Below, piece by piece: positions 49,935 to 59,147 of a stretch of 64,000 nucleotides of DNA. The notes under the pieces were generated by a model. That model worked only from the letters and a program-made list of their open reading frames with translations. It was not told where the DNA came from and did no database searches. A program made the position numbers and the translations under genes. Position 1 is the stretch's first letter. Each line of letters opens with the position of its first letter. Source of the DNA: Pseudomonas citrullilanati (GTDB taxonomy: Bacteria > Pseudomonadota > Gammaproteobacteria > Pseudomonadales > Pseudomonadaceae); NCBI RefSeq assembly GCF_030580855.1, contig NZ_JAUQOP010000011.1, positions 62,001-126,000 of the forward strand. Reading direction: 5' to 3'.

Positions 49935-52451
49935 ATGACGCAAGTCACGGTGAAACAACTGGCCGATGAGGTCAAAACACCGGTAGAGCGCCTGTTGCAG
50001 CAGATGCGTGAGGCAGGTCTGCCGCACACCGCCGCCGAGGAACATGTGACCGACAGTGAGAAGCAATCCCTGCTGACTCACTTGAAGAGCAGTCACAAGG
50101 CTAAAGTGGAAGAGCCACGCAAGATCACTCTGCAGCGTAAGACCACCAGCACCCTGCGTGTTGCCGGCAGCAAGAGCATCAGTGTCGAAGTACGCAAGAA
50201 GAAAGTCTTCGTACAGCGTAGCCCGGAAGAAATCGAAGCCGAGCGCAAGCGCGAGCTGGAAGAACGTCGTGCAGTGGAAAATGCTGCACGCCAGAAGGCT
50301 GAAGAAGAAGCCAAGCGTCGCGCCGAAGAAGAAGCGCGTCGCCAGCCTGTCGCTGCGCAACCTGAACCGGTCGAAGCCGTCGCGGCGCCAGCGCCGGTGG
50401 CCGAGCCTGTGCGCGAAAGCGCGCCGGTCGTTGCACCTGCCCCGGCACCTGCGGCCGATACCCGCAAGCGCGATGAGCAGCGTCGTCCCGACAAGCCTCG
50501 TGCCGACGACAACCGTCGTGGCGATGGCGAGCGCAAGAACGCGCCTCACCGTGCCTCGGTCAAGGAAAAGGCACCAGCGCCACGCGTTGCGCCACGTACC
50601 ACCGACGAGGAAAGCGATGGCTTCCGTCGCGGCGGTCGCGGCAAGGCCAAGCTGAAGAAACGCAACGCCCACGGTTTCCAGAGCCCGACCGGCCCTGTCG
50701 TGCGTGAAGTGAAGATCGGCGAGACCATCACCGTGGGCGACCTCGCCCAGCAGATGTCGGTCAAGGCTGCTGAAATCATCAAGTTCATGTTCAAGCTGGG
50801 TACCCCGGCCACCATCAACCAGGTACTGGACCAGGAAACGGCCCAACTGGTTGCCGAGGAACTGGGCCACAAGGTGACCCTGGTCAGCGACACCGCCCTG
50901 GAAGATTCCCTGGCCGAGTCGCTGAAGTTCGAAGGTGAAGCGGTTCCGCGTGCGCCGGTCGTGACCGTCATGGGTCACGTTGACCACGGCAAGACCTCGC
51001 TGCTCGACTACATCCGTCGTGCCAAGGTGGCCGCGGGCGAAGCCGGCGGTATCACCCAGCACATCGGTGCGTACCACGTTGAAACCGAACGCGGCATGGT
51101 CACCTTCCTCGACACCCCGGGTCACGCCGCGTTTACCGCGATGCGTGCCCGTGGTGCCAAGGCGACCGACATCGTGATCCTGGTGGTTGCGGCGGACGAC
51201 GGCGTGATGCCGCAAACCATCGAAGCCGTCCAGCATGCCCAGGCGGCTGGCGTGCCACTGGTGGTTGCGGTGAACAAGATCGACAAGCCGGGTGCCGACC
51301 TCGATCGCATCCGCAGCGAATTGTCGGCCCACGGCGTGACCTCCGAAGACTGGGGTGGCGACACCCCGTTCGTACCGGTTTCGGCGAAGATGGGTACCGG
51401 CGTCGACGAATTGCTCGAAGCCGTCCTGCTGCAGGCCGAAGTGCTCGAACTGACCGCCACCCCATCGGCCCCTGGCCGTGGTGTCGTGGTTGAATCGCGC
51501 CTGGACAAGGGCCGCGGCCCGGTCGCCACGGTCCTGGTCCAGGACGGTACGTTGCGTCAGGGCGACATGGTGCTGGTCGGCTCGAACTATGGCCGTGTGC
51601 GCGCCATGCTCGACGAGAACGGCAAGCCGATCAAGGAAGCCGGCCCGGCTATCCCGGTCGAGATCCTCGGCCTGGACGGCACGCCGGACGCTGGCGACGA
51701 GATGAGCGTTGTGGCTGACGAGAAGAAGGCCCGTGAAGTGGCGTTGTTCCGTCAAGGCAAGTTCCGCGAAGTCAAACTGGCTCGCGCCCATGCCGGCAAG
51801 CTGGAAAACATCTTCGAGAACATGGGCCAGGAAGAGAAGAAGACGCTCAACATCGTCCTCAAATCCGACGTCCGTGGTTCCCTGGAAGCCTTGCAGGGCG
51901 CTCTCAACGGCCTGGGCAACGACGAAGTGCAAGTGCGCGTGGTCGGCGGCGGTGTCGGTGGTATCACCGAGAGCGACGCCAACCTGGCCCTGGCTTCCAA
52001 CGCGGTACTGTTCGGCTTCAACGTGCGTGCCGATGCCGGCGCGCGCAAGATCGTCGAGCAGGAAGGTCTGGATATGCGTTACTACAACGTGATCTACGAC
52101 ATCATCGAAGATGTCAAGAAAGCCCTGACCGGTATGCTGGGCAGCGACGTGCGGGAGAACATCCTGGGCGTGGCCGAAGTGCGCGACGTGTTCCGCTCGC
52201 CGAAGTTCGGTGCCATCGCCGGTTGCATGGTGATCGAGGGTGTCGTTCACCGTAACCGTCCGATCCGTGTACTGCGTGAAGACATCGTGATCTTCGAAGG
52301 CGAGCTGGAGTCCTTGCGTCGCTTCAAGGATGACGCTTCCGAAGTCCGTGCCGGCATGGAATGCGGTATTGGCGTCAAGAGCTACAACGACGTCAAGGTC
52401 GGCGACAAGATCGAAGTCTTCGAGAAGGTCCAGGTTGCTCGCAGCCTCTGA
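49935..52451 (+). CDS. infB: Translation initiation factor IF-2
   Basis: The 838-residue protein has the small N-terminal IF2_N domain ('[18 protein letters not shown]'), a charged, alanine/proline-rich linker (about 100-250), a second IF2_N ('[19 protein letters not shown]'), and the GTPase domain with G1 '[11 protein letters not shown]' (about 345-355), G3 'DTPGHAAF' and G4 'NKID', followed by the fMet-tRNA-binding C-terminus. It brings initiator tRNA to the ribosome. An internal start making a shorter form is possible, as in E. coli, but cannot be placed. Confidence 0.97.
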   Translation: MTQVTVKQLADEVKTPVERLLQQMREAGLPHTAAEEHVTDSEKQSLLTHLKSSHKAKVEEPRKITLQRKTTSTLRVAGSKSISVEVRKKKVFVQRSPEEIEAERKRELEERRAVENAARQKAEEEAKRRAEEEARRQPVAAQPEPVEAVAAPAPVAEPVRESAPVVAPAPAPAADTRKRDEQRRPDKPRADDNRRGDGERKNAPHRASVKEKAPAPRVAPRTTDEESDGFRRGGRGKAKLKKRNAHGFQSPTGPVVREVKIGETITVGDLAQQMSVKAAEIIKFMFKLGTPATINQVLDQETAQLVAEELGHKVTLVSDTALEDSLAESLKFEGEAVPRAPVVTVMGHVDHGKTSLLDYIRRAKVAAGEAGGITQHIGAYHVETERGMVTFLDTPGHAAFTAMRARGAKATDIVILVVAADDGVMPQTIEAVQHAQAAGVPLVVAVNKIDKPGADLDRIRSELSAHGVTSEDWGGDTPFVPVSAKMGTGVDELLEAVLLQAEVLELTATPSAPGRGVVVESRLDKGRGPVATVLVQDGTLRQGDMVLVGSNYGRVRAMLDENGKPIKEAGPAIPVEILGLDGTPDAGDEMSVVADEKKAREVALFRQGKFREVKLARAHAGKLENIFENMGQEEKKTLNIVLKSDVRGSLEALQGALNGLGNDEVQVRVVGGGVGGITESDANLALASNAVLFGFNVRADAGARKIVEQEGLDMRYYNVIYDIIEDVKKALTGMLGSDVRENILGVAEVRDVFRSPKFGAIAGCMVIEGVVHRNRPIRVLREDIVIFEGELESLRRFKDDASEVRAGMECGIGVKSYNDVKVGDKIEVFEKVQVARSL

Positions 52452-52522
52452 CTCGCGTACTTCAAGAGCCGCAACGGGCAGCCGCATGAACATGCGCTGC
52501 CTCGCTGGCGGACTCTAAACGC

Positions 52523-52557
52523 AACGCCCGGTCCGGCTTCTTGCCAGGCCGGGCGTT
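52523..52557 (+). terminator. Hairpin between infB and rbfA
   Basis: Arms AACGCCCGG and CCGGGCGTT with further GC pairs inside, not followed by a long T run. It may be a partial terminator or an RNase site within the operon. Confidence 0.5.
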
Positions 52558-52610
52558 TGCCGCTTTCAGACCTTGCGGGTTTCCCGCAGGGCAGTAACAG
52601 GTAACAAGAC

Positions 52611-53006
52611 ATGGCAAAAGAATACAGCCGTACCCAACGAATCGGCGATCAGATGCAGCGCGAGCTGGCCCAGTTGATCCGCCGCGAAGTCAAGGACCCG
52701 CGTGTCGGCCTGGTCACCATTACCGCTGTGGAAGTCAGCCGTGACGTCGGTCATGCGAAGATTTTCATCACCGTGATGGGCCAGGACGGTGCCGATGAAA
52801 TCGCCCAGAGCATCAAGGTGCTCAACTCGGCCGCCGGTTTCCTGCGGATGCAGTTGGCCCGTGAAATGAAGCTGCGCAGCGTTCCGCAATTGCACTTCCA
52901 CTACGACGAAAGCGTCGTGCGGGGCGCGCACCTGTCGGCGCTGATCGAGCGCGCGGTGGCTGAAGACAGCCAGCACGCGACTGAACCCGAAGACTCCAAG
53001 GAGTAA
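52611..53006 (+). CDS. rbfA: Ribosome-binding factor A
   Basis: The 131-residue KH-like protein has '[20 protein letters not shown]', '[20 protein letters not shown]', '[19 protein letters not shown]' and '[11 protein letters not shown]'. It matures the 16S 5' end and is needed for cold growth. truB starts three bases after its stop. Confidence 0.96.
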   Translation: MAKEYSRTQRIGDQMQRELAQLIRREVKDPRVGLVTITAVEVSRDVGHAKIFITVMGQDGADEIAQSIKVLNSAAGFLRMQLAREMKLRSVPQLHFHYDESVVRGAHLSALIERAVAEDSQHATEPEDSKE

Positions 53007-53009
53007 TCG

Positions 53010-53927
53010 GTGGCCCAGGTCAAACGTATCCGCCGTAACGTCAGCGGCATCATCCTGCTCGACAAGCCGCTGGGATTTACCTCCAACGCGGCGTTGCAGA
53101 AGGTTCGCTGGCTGCTCAATGCCGAGAAGGCTGGCCACACCGGCAGCCTCGACCCACTGGCCACCGGCGTGCTGCCGCTGTGCTTTGGCGAGGCGACCAA
53201 GTTCTCCCAGTACCTGCTCGATTCCGACAAGGGCTATGAAACCCTGGCGCAACTGGGCAAGACCACCACCACGGCGGACGCCGAGGGCGAGGTCTTGCGG
53301 GAGCGTCCGGTGACCGTTGGTCAGGCTGATATCGAGGCTGTACTGCCAGGTTTTCGTGGGCAAATCAGCCAGATACCGCCGATGTACTCGGCCTTGAAGC
53401 GTGATGGGCAACCGTTGTACAAACTGGCCCGTGCAGGCGAAGTAGTGGAGCGTGAACCGCGTTCTGTTACTATTGCGCGCTTGGAATTGCTGGCCTTCGA
53501 CGGTAATACTGCGCGGCTGGCCGTGGATTGCAGCAAAGGCACCTATATCCGTACGCTGGTTGAGGATATCGGGGAGAAGCTGGGCTGTGGTGCGTACGTG
53601 GCGGAGTTGCGACGGACCCAGGCCGGGCCTTTCTCGTTGGTCCAGACGGTCACGCTGGAAGAGCTGGAGGCCGCACATGCCGAGGGCGGCAACGAAGCGG
53701 TCGATCGCTTCCTGATGCCATCGGACAGCGGCTTGCTGGATTGGCCGCTGCTGCAGTTCTCGGAACACAGTGCGTTCTACTGGCTCAACGGCCAGCCAGT
53801 ACGTGCCCCGGATGCGCCGAAGTTCGGCATGGTCCGGGTACAGGATCACAATGGTCGCTTCATCGGTATCGGTGAAGTGAGCGAAGACGGGCGCATTGCG
53901 CCGCGTCGCTTGATTCGGTCGGAATGA
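53010..53927 (+). CDS. truB: tRNA pseudouridine-55 synthase
   Basis: The 305-residue enzyme has the catalytic Asp48 in '[18 protein letters not shown]', the '[18 protein letters not shown]' motif and the C-terminal PUA-like part. It makes the universal pseudouridine 55 in the T loop of tRNA. The start is GTG 53010 (MAQVKRIRR) with AAGGAG upstream. Confidence 0.96.
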   Translation: MAQVKRIRRNVSGIILLDKPLGFTSNAALQKVRWLLNAEKAGHTGSLDPLATGVLPLCFGEATKFSQYLLDSDKGYETLAQLGKTTTTADAEGEVLRERPVTVGQADIEAVLPGFRGQISQIPPMYSALKRDGQPLYKLARAGEVVEREPRSVTIARLELLAFDGNTARLAVDCSKGTYIRTLVEDIGEKLGCGAYVAELRRTQAGPFSLVQTVTLEELEAAHAEGGNEAVDRFLMPSDSGLLDWPLLQFSEHSAFYWLNGQPVRAPDAPKFGMVRVQDHNGRFIGIGEVSEDGRIAPRRLIRSE

Positions 53928-54069
53928 CCGGAACCCGCCGGTGTAACAGCAGGCGGGCGAGTGTGGCTGTTAACAGGCACGGTCACCACTCATTTATAGA
54001 TACAGGGATTTGTCCCTGGCCTGTTGGTACGGTTTCCCTGGAAACGGTACCTCACAAGAGGAAAGCCAC

Positions 54070-54339
54070 ATGGCACTCAGCGTTGAAGAAAAAGCTCAGA
54101 TCGTGACCGACTACCAGCAAGCTGTGGGTGATACTGGCTCGCCAGAAGTGCAAGTTGCACTGCTGACCGCCAACATCAACAAACTGCAAGGTCACTTCAA
54201 GGCCAACGGTAAGGACCACCACTCCCGTCGTGGTCTGATCCGCATGGTAAACCAGCGTCGTAAGCTGCTGGACTACCTCAAGGGCAAGGACGTTAATCGT
54301 TACAGCACCTTGATCGGCCGCCTGGGCCTGCGTCGCTAA
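54070..54339 (+). CDS. rpsO: 30S ribosomal protein S15
   Basis: The 89-residue protein is full-length S15: '[16 protein letters not shown]', '[19 protein letters not shown]' and '[20 protein letters not shown]'. It binds 16S helices 20-22 early in 30S assembly. GAGGAAAG precedes ATG 54070. The 142-base leader after truB should contain its promoter and possibly a site for autogenous control. Confidence 0.97.
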   Translation: MALSVEEKAQIVTDYQQAVGDTGSPEVQVALLTANINKLQGHFKANGKDHHSRRGLIRMVNQRRKLLDYLKGKDVNRYSTLIGRLGLRR

Positions 54340-54515
54340 TCAGCGATTGCGCTATGAGGTTGGTTGTCTGTCGGTTGCCCACGCCTTGCGTTGGCAATGG
54401 GCAGGCTCCCAGCCTCAAGTTTTATCTGGACAGCCGTTGGGCCGATTCCCCGCGCTGCCCAAGAATTTCGCAAGAAGACAAGTTCCCCCAAGAGCCACAA
54501 AGAAGGTAGGACACC

Positions 54516-56621
54516 GTGAACCCGGTAATCAAAAAATTCCAGTTCGGTCAGTCGACCGTCACCCTCGAGACTGGCCGTATCGCCCGTCAGGCCTCCGGCG
54601 CAGTGCTGGTCACCGTTGACGACGACGTCAGCGTATTGGTGACCGTCGTCGGTGCCAAGCAAGCCGATCCAGGCAAGGGCTTCTTCCCGCTGTCTGTTCA
54701 CTACCAGGAAAAGACTTACGCTGCCGGTAAGATCCCTGGCGGTTTCTTCAAGCGCGAAGGCCGTCCTTCCGAGAAAGAAACCCTGACTTCCCGACTGATC
54801 GACCGTCCGATCCGTCCGCTGTTCCCAGAAGGCTTCATGAACGAAGTGCAGGTTGTCTGCACCGTCGTCTCCACCAGCAAGAAGACCGATCCGGACATCG
54901 CTGCGATGATCGGTACCTCGGCTGCCCTGGCCATCTCCGGCATTCCTTTCGATGGCCCGATCGGCGCTGCCCGCGTGGCATTCCACGAAAGCACCGGCTA
55001 CCTGCTGAACCCGACCTACGAGCAACTGCAGGCCTCGAGCCTGGACATGGTTGTCGCCGGTACGTCCGAAGCCGTGCTGATGGTTGAATCCGAAGCCAAG
55101 GAACTGACCGAAGACCAGATGCTGGGCGCCGTGCTGTTCGCCCACGACGAGTTCCAGGTTGTGATCAACGCTGTCAAGGAACTGGCCGCCGAAGCCGCCA
55201 AGCCAACCTGGACCTGGGCTCCGCAAGCCGAAGCCACCGAGCTGCTGGGCGCGATCCGTGCCGAGTTCGGCGACGCGATCTCCCAGGCCTACACCATCAC
55301 CGTCAAGGCCGACCGCTATGCGCGCCTGGGCGAGCTGAAGGACCAGGTCGTCGCCAAGCTGTCCGGTGAAGAAGGCCAACCGTCCGCCGCTGAAGTCAAA
55401 GCCGCTTTCGGTGAAATCGAATACCGCACCGTTCGCGAGAACATCGTCAACGGCAAGCCACGTATCGACGGTCGCGACACCCGCACCGTACGTCCGCTGA
55501 ACATCGAAGTCGGCGTCCTGCCGAAGACCCACGGTTCGGCACTGTTCACCCGTGGCGAAACCCAGGCCCTGGTCGTTGCAACCCTGGGCACCGCCCGTGA
55601 CGCGCAACTGCTGGACACCCTGGAAGGCGAAAAGAAAGACCCGTTCATGCTGCACTACAACTTCCCTCCGTTCTCGGTGGGCGAGTGTGGCCGCATGGGT
55701 GGCGCCGGTCGCCGCGAAATCGGTCACGGTCGCCTGGCCCGTCGTTCGGTCCAGGCCATGCTGCCGGCCGCCGACGTGTTCCCGTACACCATCCGCGTGG
55801 TATCGGAAATCACCGAGTCCAACGGTTCGAGCTCGATGGCTTCGGTCTGCGGCGCTTCCCTGGCCCTGATGGACGCCGGTGTGCCGATGAAGGCGCCGGT
55901 GGCCGGTATCGCCATGGGTCTGGTTAAAGAGGGCGAGAAATTCGCCGTCCTGACCGACATCCTGGGTGACGAAGACCACCTGGGCGACATGGACTTCAAA
56001 GTGGCCGGTACCGCCAAGGGCGTCACCGCGCTGCAGATGGACATCAAGATCAAGGGCATCACCGAAGAAATCATGGAGATCGCCCTGGGCCAAGCCCTGG
56101 AAGCTCGCCTGAACATCCTCGGCCAGATGAACCAGATCATCGGCCAGTCCCGCACCGAGCTGTCGGAAAACGCTCCGACCATGATCGCGATGAAGATCGA
56201 CACCGACAAGATCCGTGATGTCATCGGTAAAGGCGGCGCGACCATCCGTGCGATCTGCGAGGAAACCAAGGCGTCGATCGACATCGAAGACGACGGTTCG
56301 ATCAAGATCTTCGGCGAAACCAAGGAAGCGGCAGAAGCAGCTCGCCAGCGCGTCCTGGGCATCACCGCCGAAGCCGAGATCGGCAAGATCTACGTCGGCA
56401 AGGTCGAGCGCATCGTCGACTTCGGCGCCTTCGTCAACATCCTGCCGGGCAAGGACGGTCTGGTTCACATCTCCATGCTGAGCGATGCTCGCGTCGAGAA
56501 AGTGACCGATATCCTGAAGGAAGGCCAGGAAGTGGAAGTGCTGGTACTGGACGTGGACAACCGCGGCCGTATCAAGCTGTCCATCAAGGACGTGGCAGCC
56601 GCCAAGGCTTCGGGCGTTTAA
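54516..56621 (+). CDS. pnp: Polyribonucleotide nucleotidyltransferase (PNPase)
   Basis: The 701-residue enzyme has two RNase PH domains (about 1-140 and 310-450, '[11 protein letters not shown]'-like '[19 protein letters not shown]', '[14 protein letters not shown]'-type '[18 protein letters not shown]'), then a KH domain ('[19 protein letters not shown]') and an S1 domain ('[19 protein letters not shown]'). It degrades RNA from the 3' end using phosphate and is part of the degradosome. The start is GTG 54516. The 176-base rpsO-pnp gap can form a hairpin and is the usual place for RNase III processing and PNPase autocontrol. Confidence 0.97.
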   Translation: MNPVIKKFQFGQSTVTLETGRIARQASGAVLVTVDDDVSVLVTVVGAKQADPGKGFFPLSVHYQEKTYAAGKIPGGFFKREGRPSEKETLTSRLIDRPIRPLFPEGFMNEVQVVCTVVSTSKKTDPDIAAMIGTSAALAISGIPFDGPIGAARVAFHESTGYLLNPTYEQLQASSLDMVVAGTSEAVLMVESEAKELTEDQMLGAVLFAHDEFQVVINAVKELAAEAAKPTWTWAPQAEATELLGAIRAEFGDAISQAYTITVKADRYARLGELKDQVVAKLSGEEGQPSAAEVKAAFGEIEYRTVRENIVNGKPRIDGRDTRTVRPLNIEVGVLPKTHGSALFTRGETQALVVATLGTARDAQLLDTLEGEKKDPFMLHYNFPPFSVGECGRMGGAGRREIGHGRLARRSVQAMLPAADVFPYTIRVVSEITESNGSSSMASVCGASLALMDAGVPMKAPVAGIAMGLVKEGEKFAVLTDILGDEDHLGDMDFKVAGTAKGVTALQMDIKIKGITEEIMEIALGQALEARLNILGQMNQIIGQSRTELSENAPTMIAMKIDTDKIRDVIGKGGATIRAICEETKASIDIEDDGSIKIFGETKEAAEAARQRVLGITAEAEIGKIYVGKVERIVDFGAFVNILPGKDGLVHISMLSDARVEKVTDILKEGQEVEVLVLDVDNRGRIKLSIKDVAAAKASGV

Positions 56622-56651
56622 TCACCCCCGTTACCTGAGCGCTGAACAAGC

Positions 56652-56679
56652 AAACGCCCCGACTGGTTCGGGGCGTTTT
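56652..56679 (+). terminator. Terminator of pnp
   Basis: An 11-bp stem (56652-56662 with 56668-56678) with loop CTGGT and a T run. Confidence 0.9.
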
Positions 56680-56747
56680 GCTGTGGGTCGAAAAATCCTC
56701 GGGCGCCGGTTGCCTGGCTATGGGGGACGATGCTAGGTTTAGCCACC

Positions 56748-56823
56748 GCCCGTGTAGCTCAGTCGGTAGAGCAGCGCACTCGTAACGCGAAGGTCGCAGG
56801 TTCGATTCCTGTCTCGGGCACCA
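56748..56823 (+). tRNA. tRNA-Thr (CGT)
   Basis: A 76-base tRNA: acceptor GCCCGTG with complementary 3' side, D-arm GCTCAGTCGGTAGAGC, loop CTCGTAA giving anticodon CGT, T-arm CGCAGGTTCGATTCCTG and encoded CCA. The anticodon stem GCGCA/CGCGA has only three Watson-Crick pairs (see findings). Confidence 0.93.
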
Positions 56824-56830
56824 CTCCTCG

Positions 56831-57379
56831 TTATTTCACCTTCCTGCTCAGCTCCTCGACAGTACGTTTGAGCTGATCCATCTCGCGGTCCTGATCGCTG
56901 AGCTCCCGCTTCAGGGACGAAATCTCGCTGTTGCTCGAACTTGAACTGGAACCACTGTTGCGCTTGAGTTCTTCCACCTGCTTGCCAAGGTCGTTCAGGT
57001 CGCGTTCCTGTTCCTTGACCGTGCGCTTGAGATCGTCGATCTCCTTGCTGCTGGAACTGGCGCTGGAGCCACCGTTGCGCTTGAGTTCTTCGATCTGGCG
57101 GGCCTGTTCGCCGAGGGTACGCTTCTGGTTTTCCAGTTCGTCAGTGTTGTTCTTTACAGCTTTTGGCAGGTTTTCCAGGGTGCTCGCGGTGACGTTCGTC
57201 TTGAGGAGTTTGTACTTATCGAAATCGACATGATGAAGGGCGGGAATGGCGTCGTCGTAGGACGGCCCATCGGAGGAGACGTCAACAGCCGCTTGAGCAA
57301 CGCCGGCCAAGCTCAGGCTGCCGAGCAGCAGGGCTGTGGTAGTCAGCAGGGTCGACGAACGTTTGGGAAAGCTGCGCAT
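56831..57379 (-). CDS. Periplasmic coiled-coil protein with 39-residue repeats
   Basis: The 182-residue precursor has a signal peptide ending in 'SLAGVAQA' (cut before AVDV). The mature part has a short conserved-looking head ('DGPSYDDAIPALHHVDFDKY') and a long heptad-type coiled coil. Two near-identical 39-residue units occur, each 'EELKRN', a run of serines and glycines, and a charged helix ('EIDDLKRTVKEQERDL' or 'EISSLKRELSDQDREM'). The unit length is 117 bp in the DNA. ATG 57379 (MRSFPKRSS) is preferred to the upstream 57415 because it starts the signal peptide. Function unknown; such proteins may be structural in the envelope. It is convergent with the tRNA-Thr gene. Confidence 0.8.
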   Translation of the reverse strand: MRSFPKRSSTLLTTTALLLGSLSLAGVAQAAVDVSSDGPSYDDAIPALHHVDFDKYKLLKTNVTASTLENLPKAVKNNTDELENQKRTLGEQARQIEELKRNGGSSASSSSKEIDDLKRTVKEQERDLNDLGKQVEELKRNSGSSSSSSNSEISSLKRELSDQDREMDQLKRTVEELSRKVK

Positions 57380-57685
57380 CACTGGGATTCCTTGTGAGGT
57401 GCCGGTATGGCACATGGCTATGACTGGTTATTTTGACAGATGTTCCCAAGTTTCCCGGGTTTCTGATGCGCAGGTTTTTTTTGTGGGGCAGATGTAAAGA
57501 ACCGTGTAACTCGTTGGCAAAACGTCCTATATTCGTTGCCTGCATGTGCATTGCCCAGCAATTTTCAGATGATCCCCGAATGGTTCTGAAGGCCAGGTAA
57601 ACCGGGCTTTTAAACGGTTTTCTGCGTCAGAGAGATCCTTGATGATCCAGATCCATCTTCCATTCCCCCGATCAACGAGAACGCC

Positions 57686-57991
57686 ATGACCGTTAAAGCA
57701 TTGACCCTGGAAGCCAGGCACGAAGAAGCGCTGAAGAAGTACGTACTGGATGCGCCCCAGTTGCTGGAAGAGATCAAGGACCTGCCTGCCGACGATCAGA
57801 GAGACCAGATCCAGTGGGCATTCGAGGACGAGGCCGAAGCCCAGGGCTTGCAGCCTTGGGAGTTGACGCTCAAGTACACCAGCACGCCTGAAGAGTTCGA
57901 GGTGCAGCGCCTTGCATTGCACAAGGAAGCCGCCGAGGTGCTGGGTGTGGAATGGGATGAGTACTGCGAGATGAACAATCTGGTGGTCTGA
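57686..57991 (+). CDS. Small acidic protein, DUF6388 type
   Basis: The 101-residue cytoplasmic protein is acidic and helical ('HEEALKKYVLDAPQLLEEI', 'EAQGLQPWELTLKYTST', 'HKEAAEVLGVEWDEYCEMN'). It resembles the pseudomonad-specific DUF6388 family as far as I recall. No function is known. It is a single gene with its own 270-base upstream region and a strong terminator shared with nadC. Confidence 0.75.
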   Translation: MTVKALTLEARHEEALKKYVLDAPQLLEEIKDLPADDQRDQIQWAFEDEAEAQGLQPWELTLKYTSTPEEFEVQRLALHKEAAEVLGVEWDEYCEMNNLVV

Positions 57992-58025
57992 AAAAAACGC
58001 CAGCCTTTCAAGGCTGGCGTTTTTT
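57991..58025. terminator. Bidirectional terminator between the DUF6388 gene and nadC
   Basis: A 12-bp stem AACGCCAGCCTT/AAGGCTGGCGTT with A run before and T run after. Confidence 0.93.
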
Positions 58026-58029
58026 GTTG

Positions 58030-58878
58030 TCAGAGGCTCAAGCGCATCGACAAATCCACCGCCTTCACATCCTTGGTCATCGCTCCGATCGAGATGTAGT
58101 CCACGCCAGTCTCGGCAATCGGGCGCAACGTGCTTTCGTTGATCCCGCCGCTGGCCTCCAGCTTCGCCTTGCCGTCGTTCAGGCGCACGGCCTCACGCAT
58201 GTCGTCCAGGCTCAGTTCGTCAAGCATGATGATGTCGGCATTGGCCGCCAGCGCTTCCTTCAGTTCAGCCAGGCTTTCCACTTCGACTTCCACCGGTTTG
58301 CCCGGGGCGATCTTGTGGGCGGCGGCAATGGCCTGGGCGATCCCGCCGCAGGCGGCGATGTGGTTTTCCTTGATCAGGAATGCGTCGTACAGGCCGATGC
58401 GGTGGTTGTGGCAGCCACCGCAGGTGACCGCGTATTTCTGCGCCAGGCGCAGCCCGGGCAAGGTCTTGCGGGTGTCCAGCAGCTTGACCTGGGTGCCGGC
58501 GACGAAGTCGGCCAGGTAGCGGGCCCGGGTGGCGACGCCCGAGAGCAGTTGCAGGAAGTTCAGCGCGCTGCGCTCGCCAGTCAGCAGCGAACGGGCTGGG
58601 CCTTCGAGGTGGAACAGCGCCTGGTCGGGATTCACCCGGTCGCCATCGCGCACTTGCCAATGCACCGCGACACGCGGGTCCAGTTGCCGAAACACCGCAT
58701 CGACCCAGGCCGTGCCGCTGATGACGGCGGCGTCGCGGGTGATGATGGTGGCCTTGGCCAGGCGTTCGGCGGGGATCAGTTGCGCGGTGATGTCGCCGCT
58801 GCCGATGTCTTCGAGCAACGCACGGCGCACATTGGCTTCGATTTCAACGGTCAGATCGGCGAGACGTAGATTCGGCAT
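58030..58878 (-). CDS. nadC: Nicotinate-nucleotide pyrophosphorylase (quinolinate phosphoribosyltransferase)
   Basis: The 282-residue enzyme has '[19 protein letters not shown]', '[20 protein letters not shown]', '[19 protein letters not shown]', '[20 protein letters not shown]' and '[20 protein letters not shown]'. It turns quinolinate and PRPP into nicotinate mononucleotide in NAD synthesis. ATG 58878 (MPNLRLADL) is the family start. It is divergent from the DUF1631 gene, as in P. aeruginosa. Confidence 0.96.
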   Translation of the reverse strand: MPNLRLADLTVEIEANVRRALLEDIGSGDITAQLIPAERLAKATIITRDAAVISGTAWVDAVFRQLDPRVAVHWQVRDGDRVNPDQALFHLEGPARSLLTGERSALNFLQLLSGVATRARYLADFVAGTQVKLLDTRKTLPGLRLAQKYAVTCGGCHNHRIGLYDAFLIKENHIAACGGIAQAIAAAHKIAPGKPVEVEVESLAELKEALAANADIIMLDELSLDDMREAVRLNDGKAKLEASGGINESTLRPIAETGVDYISIGAMTKDVKAVDLSMRLSL

Positions 58879-59147
58879 AACGGGCTCCACAAACAAAGTG
58901 GCCCGATTATAGGGCCAGGCCACGAACGAACCCAAGGCGCTGGCGGGCGGCTGTGCCAAACGGAGCTGCATTTGGTCGCATCGCCGCAACGTTTGCGCAT
59001 TTCCCGGGTCAGTTGTTGCACGGTATTTCGAGCTGGTTCACAGCGCACCACTGGTGCGACAGGGTTCTTTTGGTCGATAATCCGCCTTTCGATTGACGTC
59101 ATGACTTTGACGTCTCCAGCCGAAGAACACCGTTTCAGGGGGCCAGG

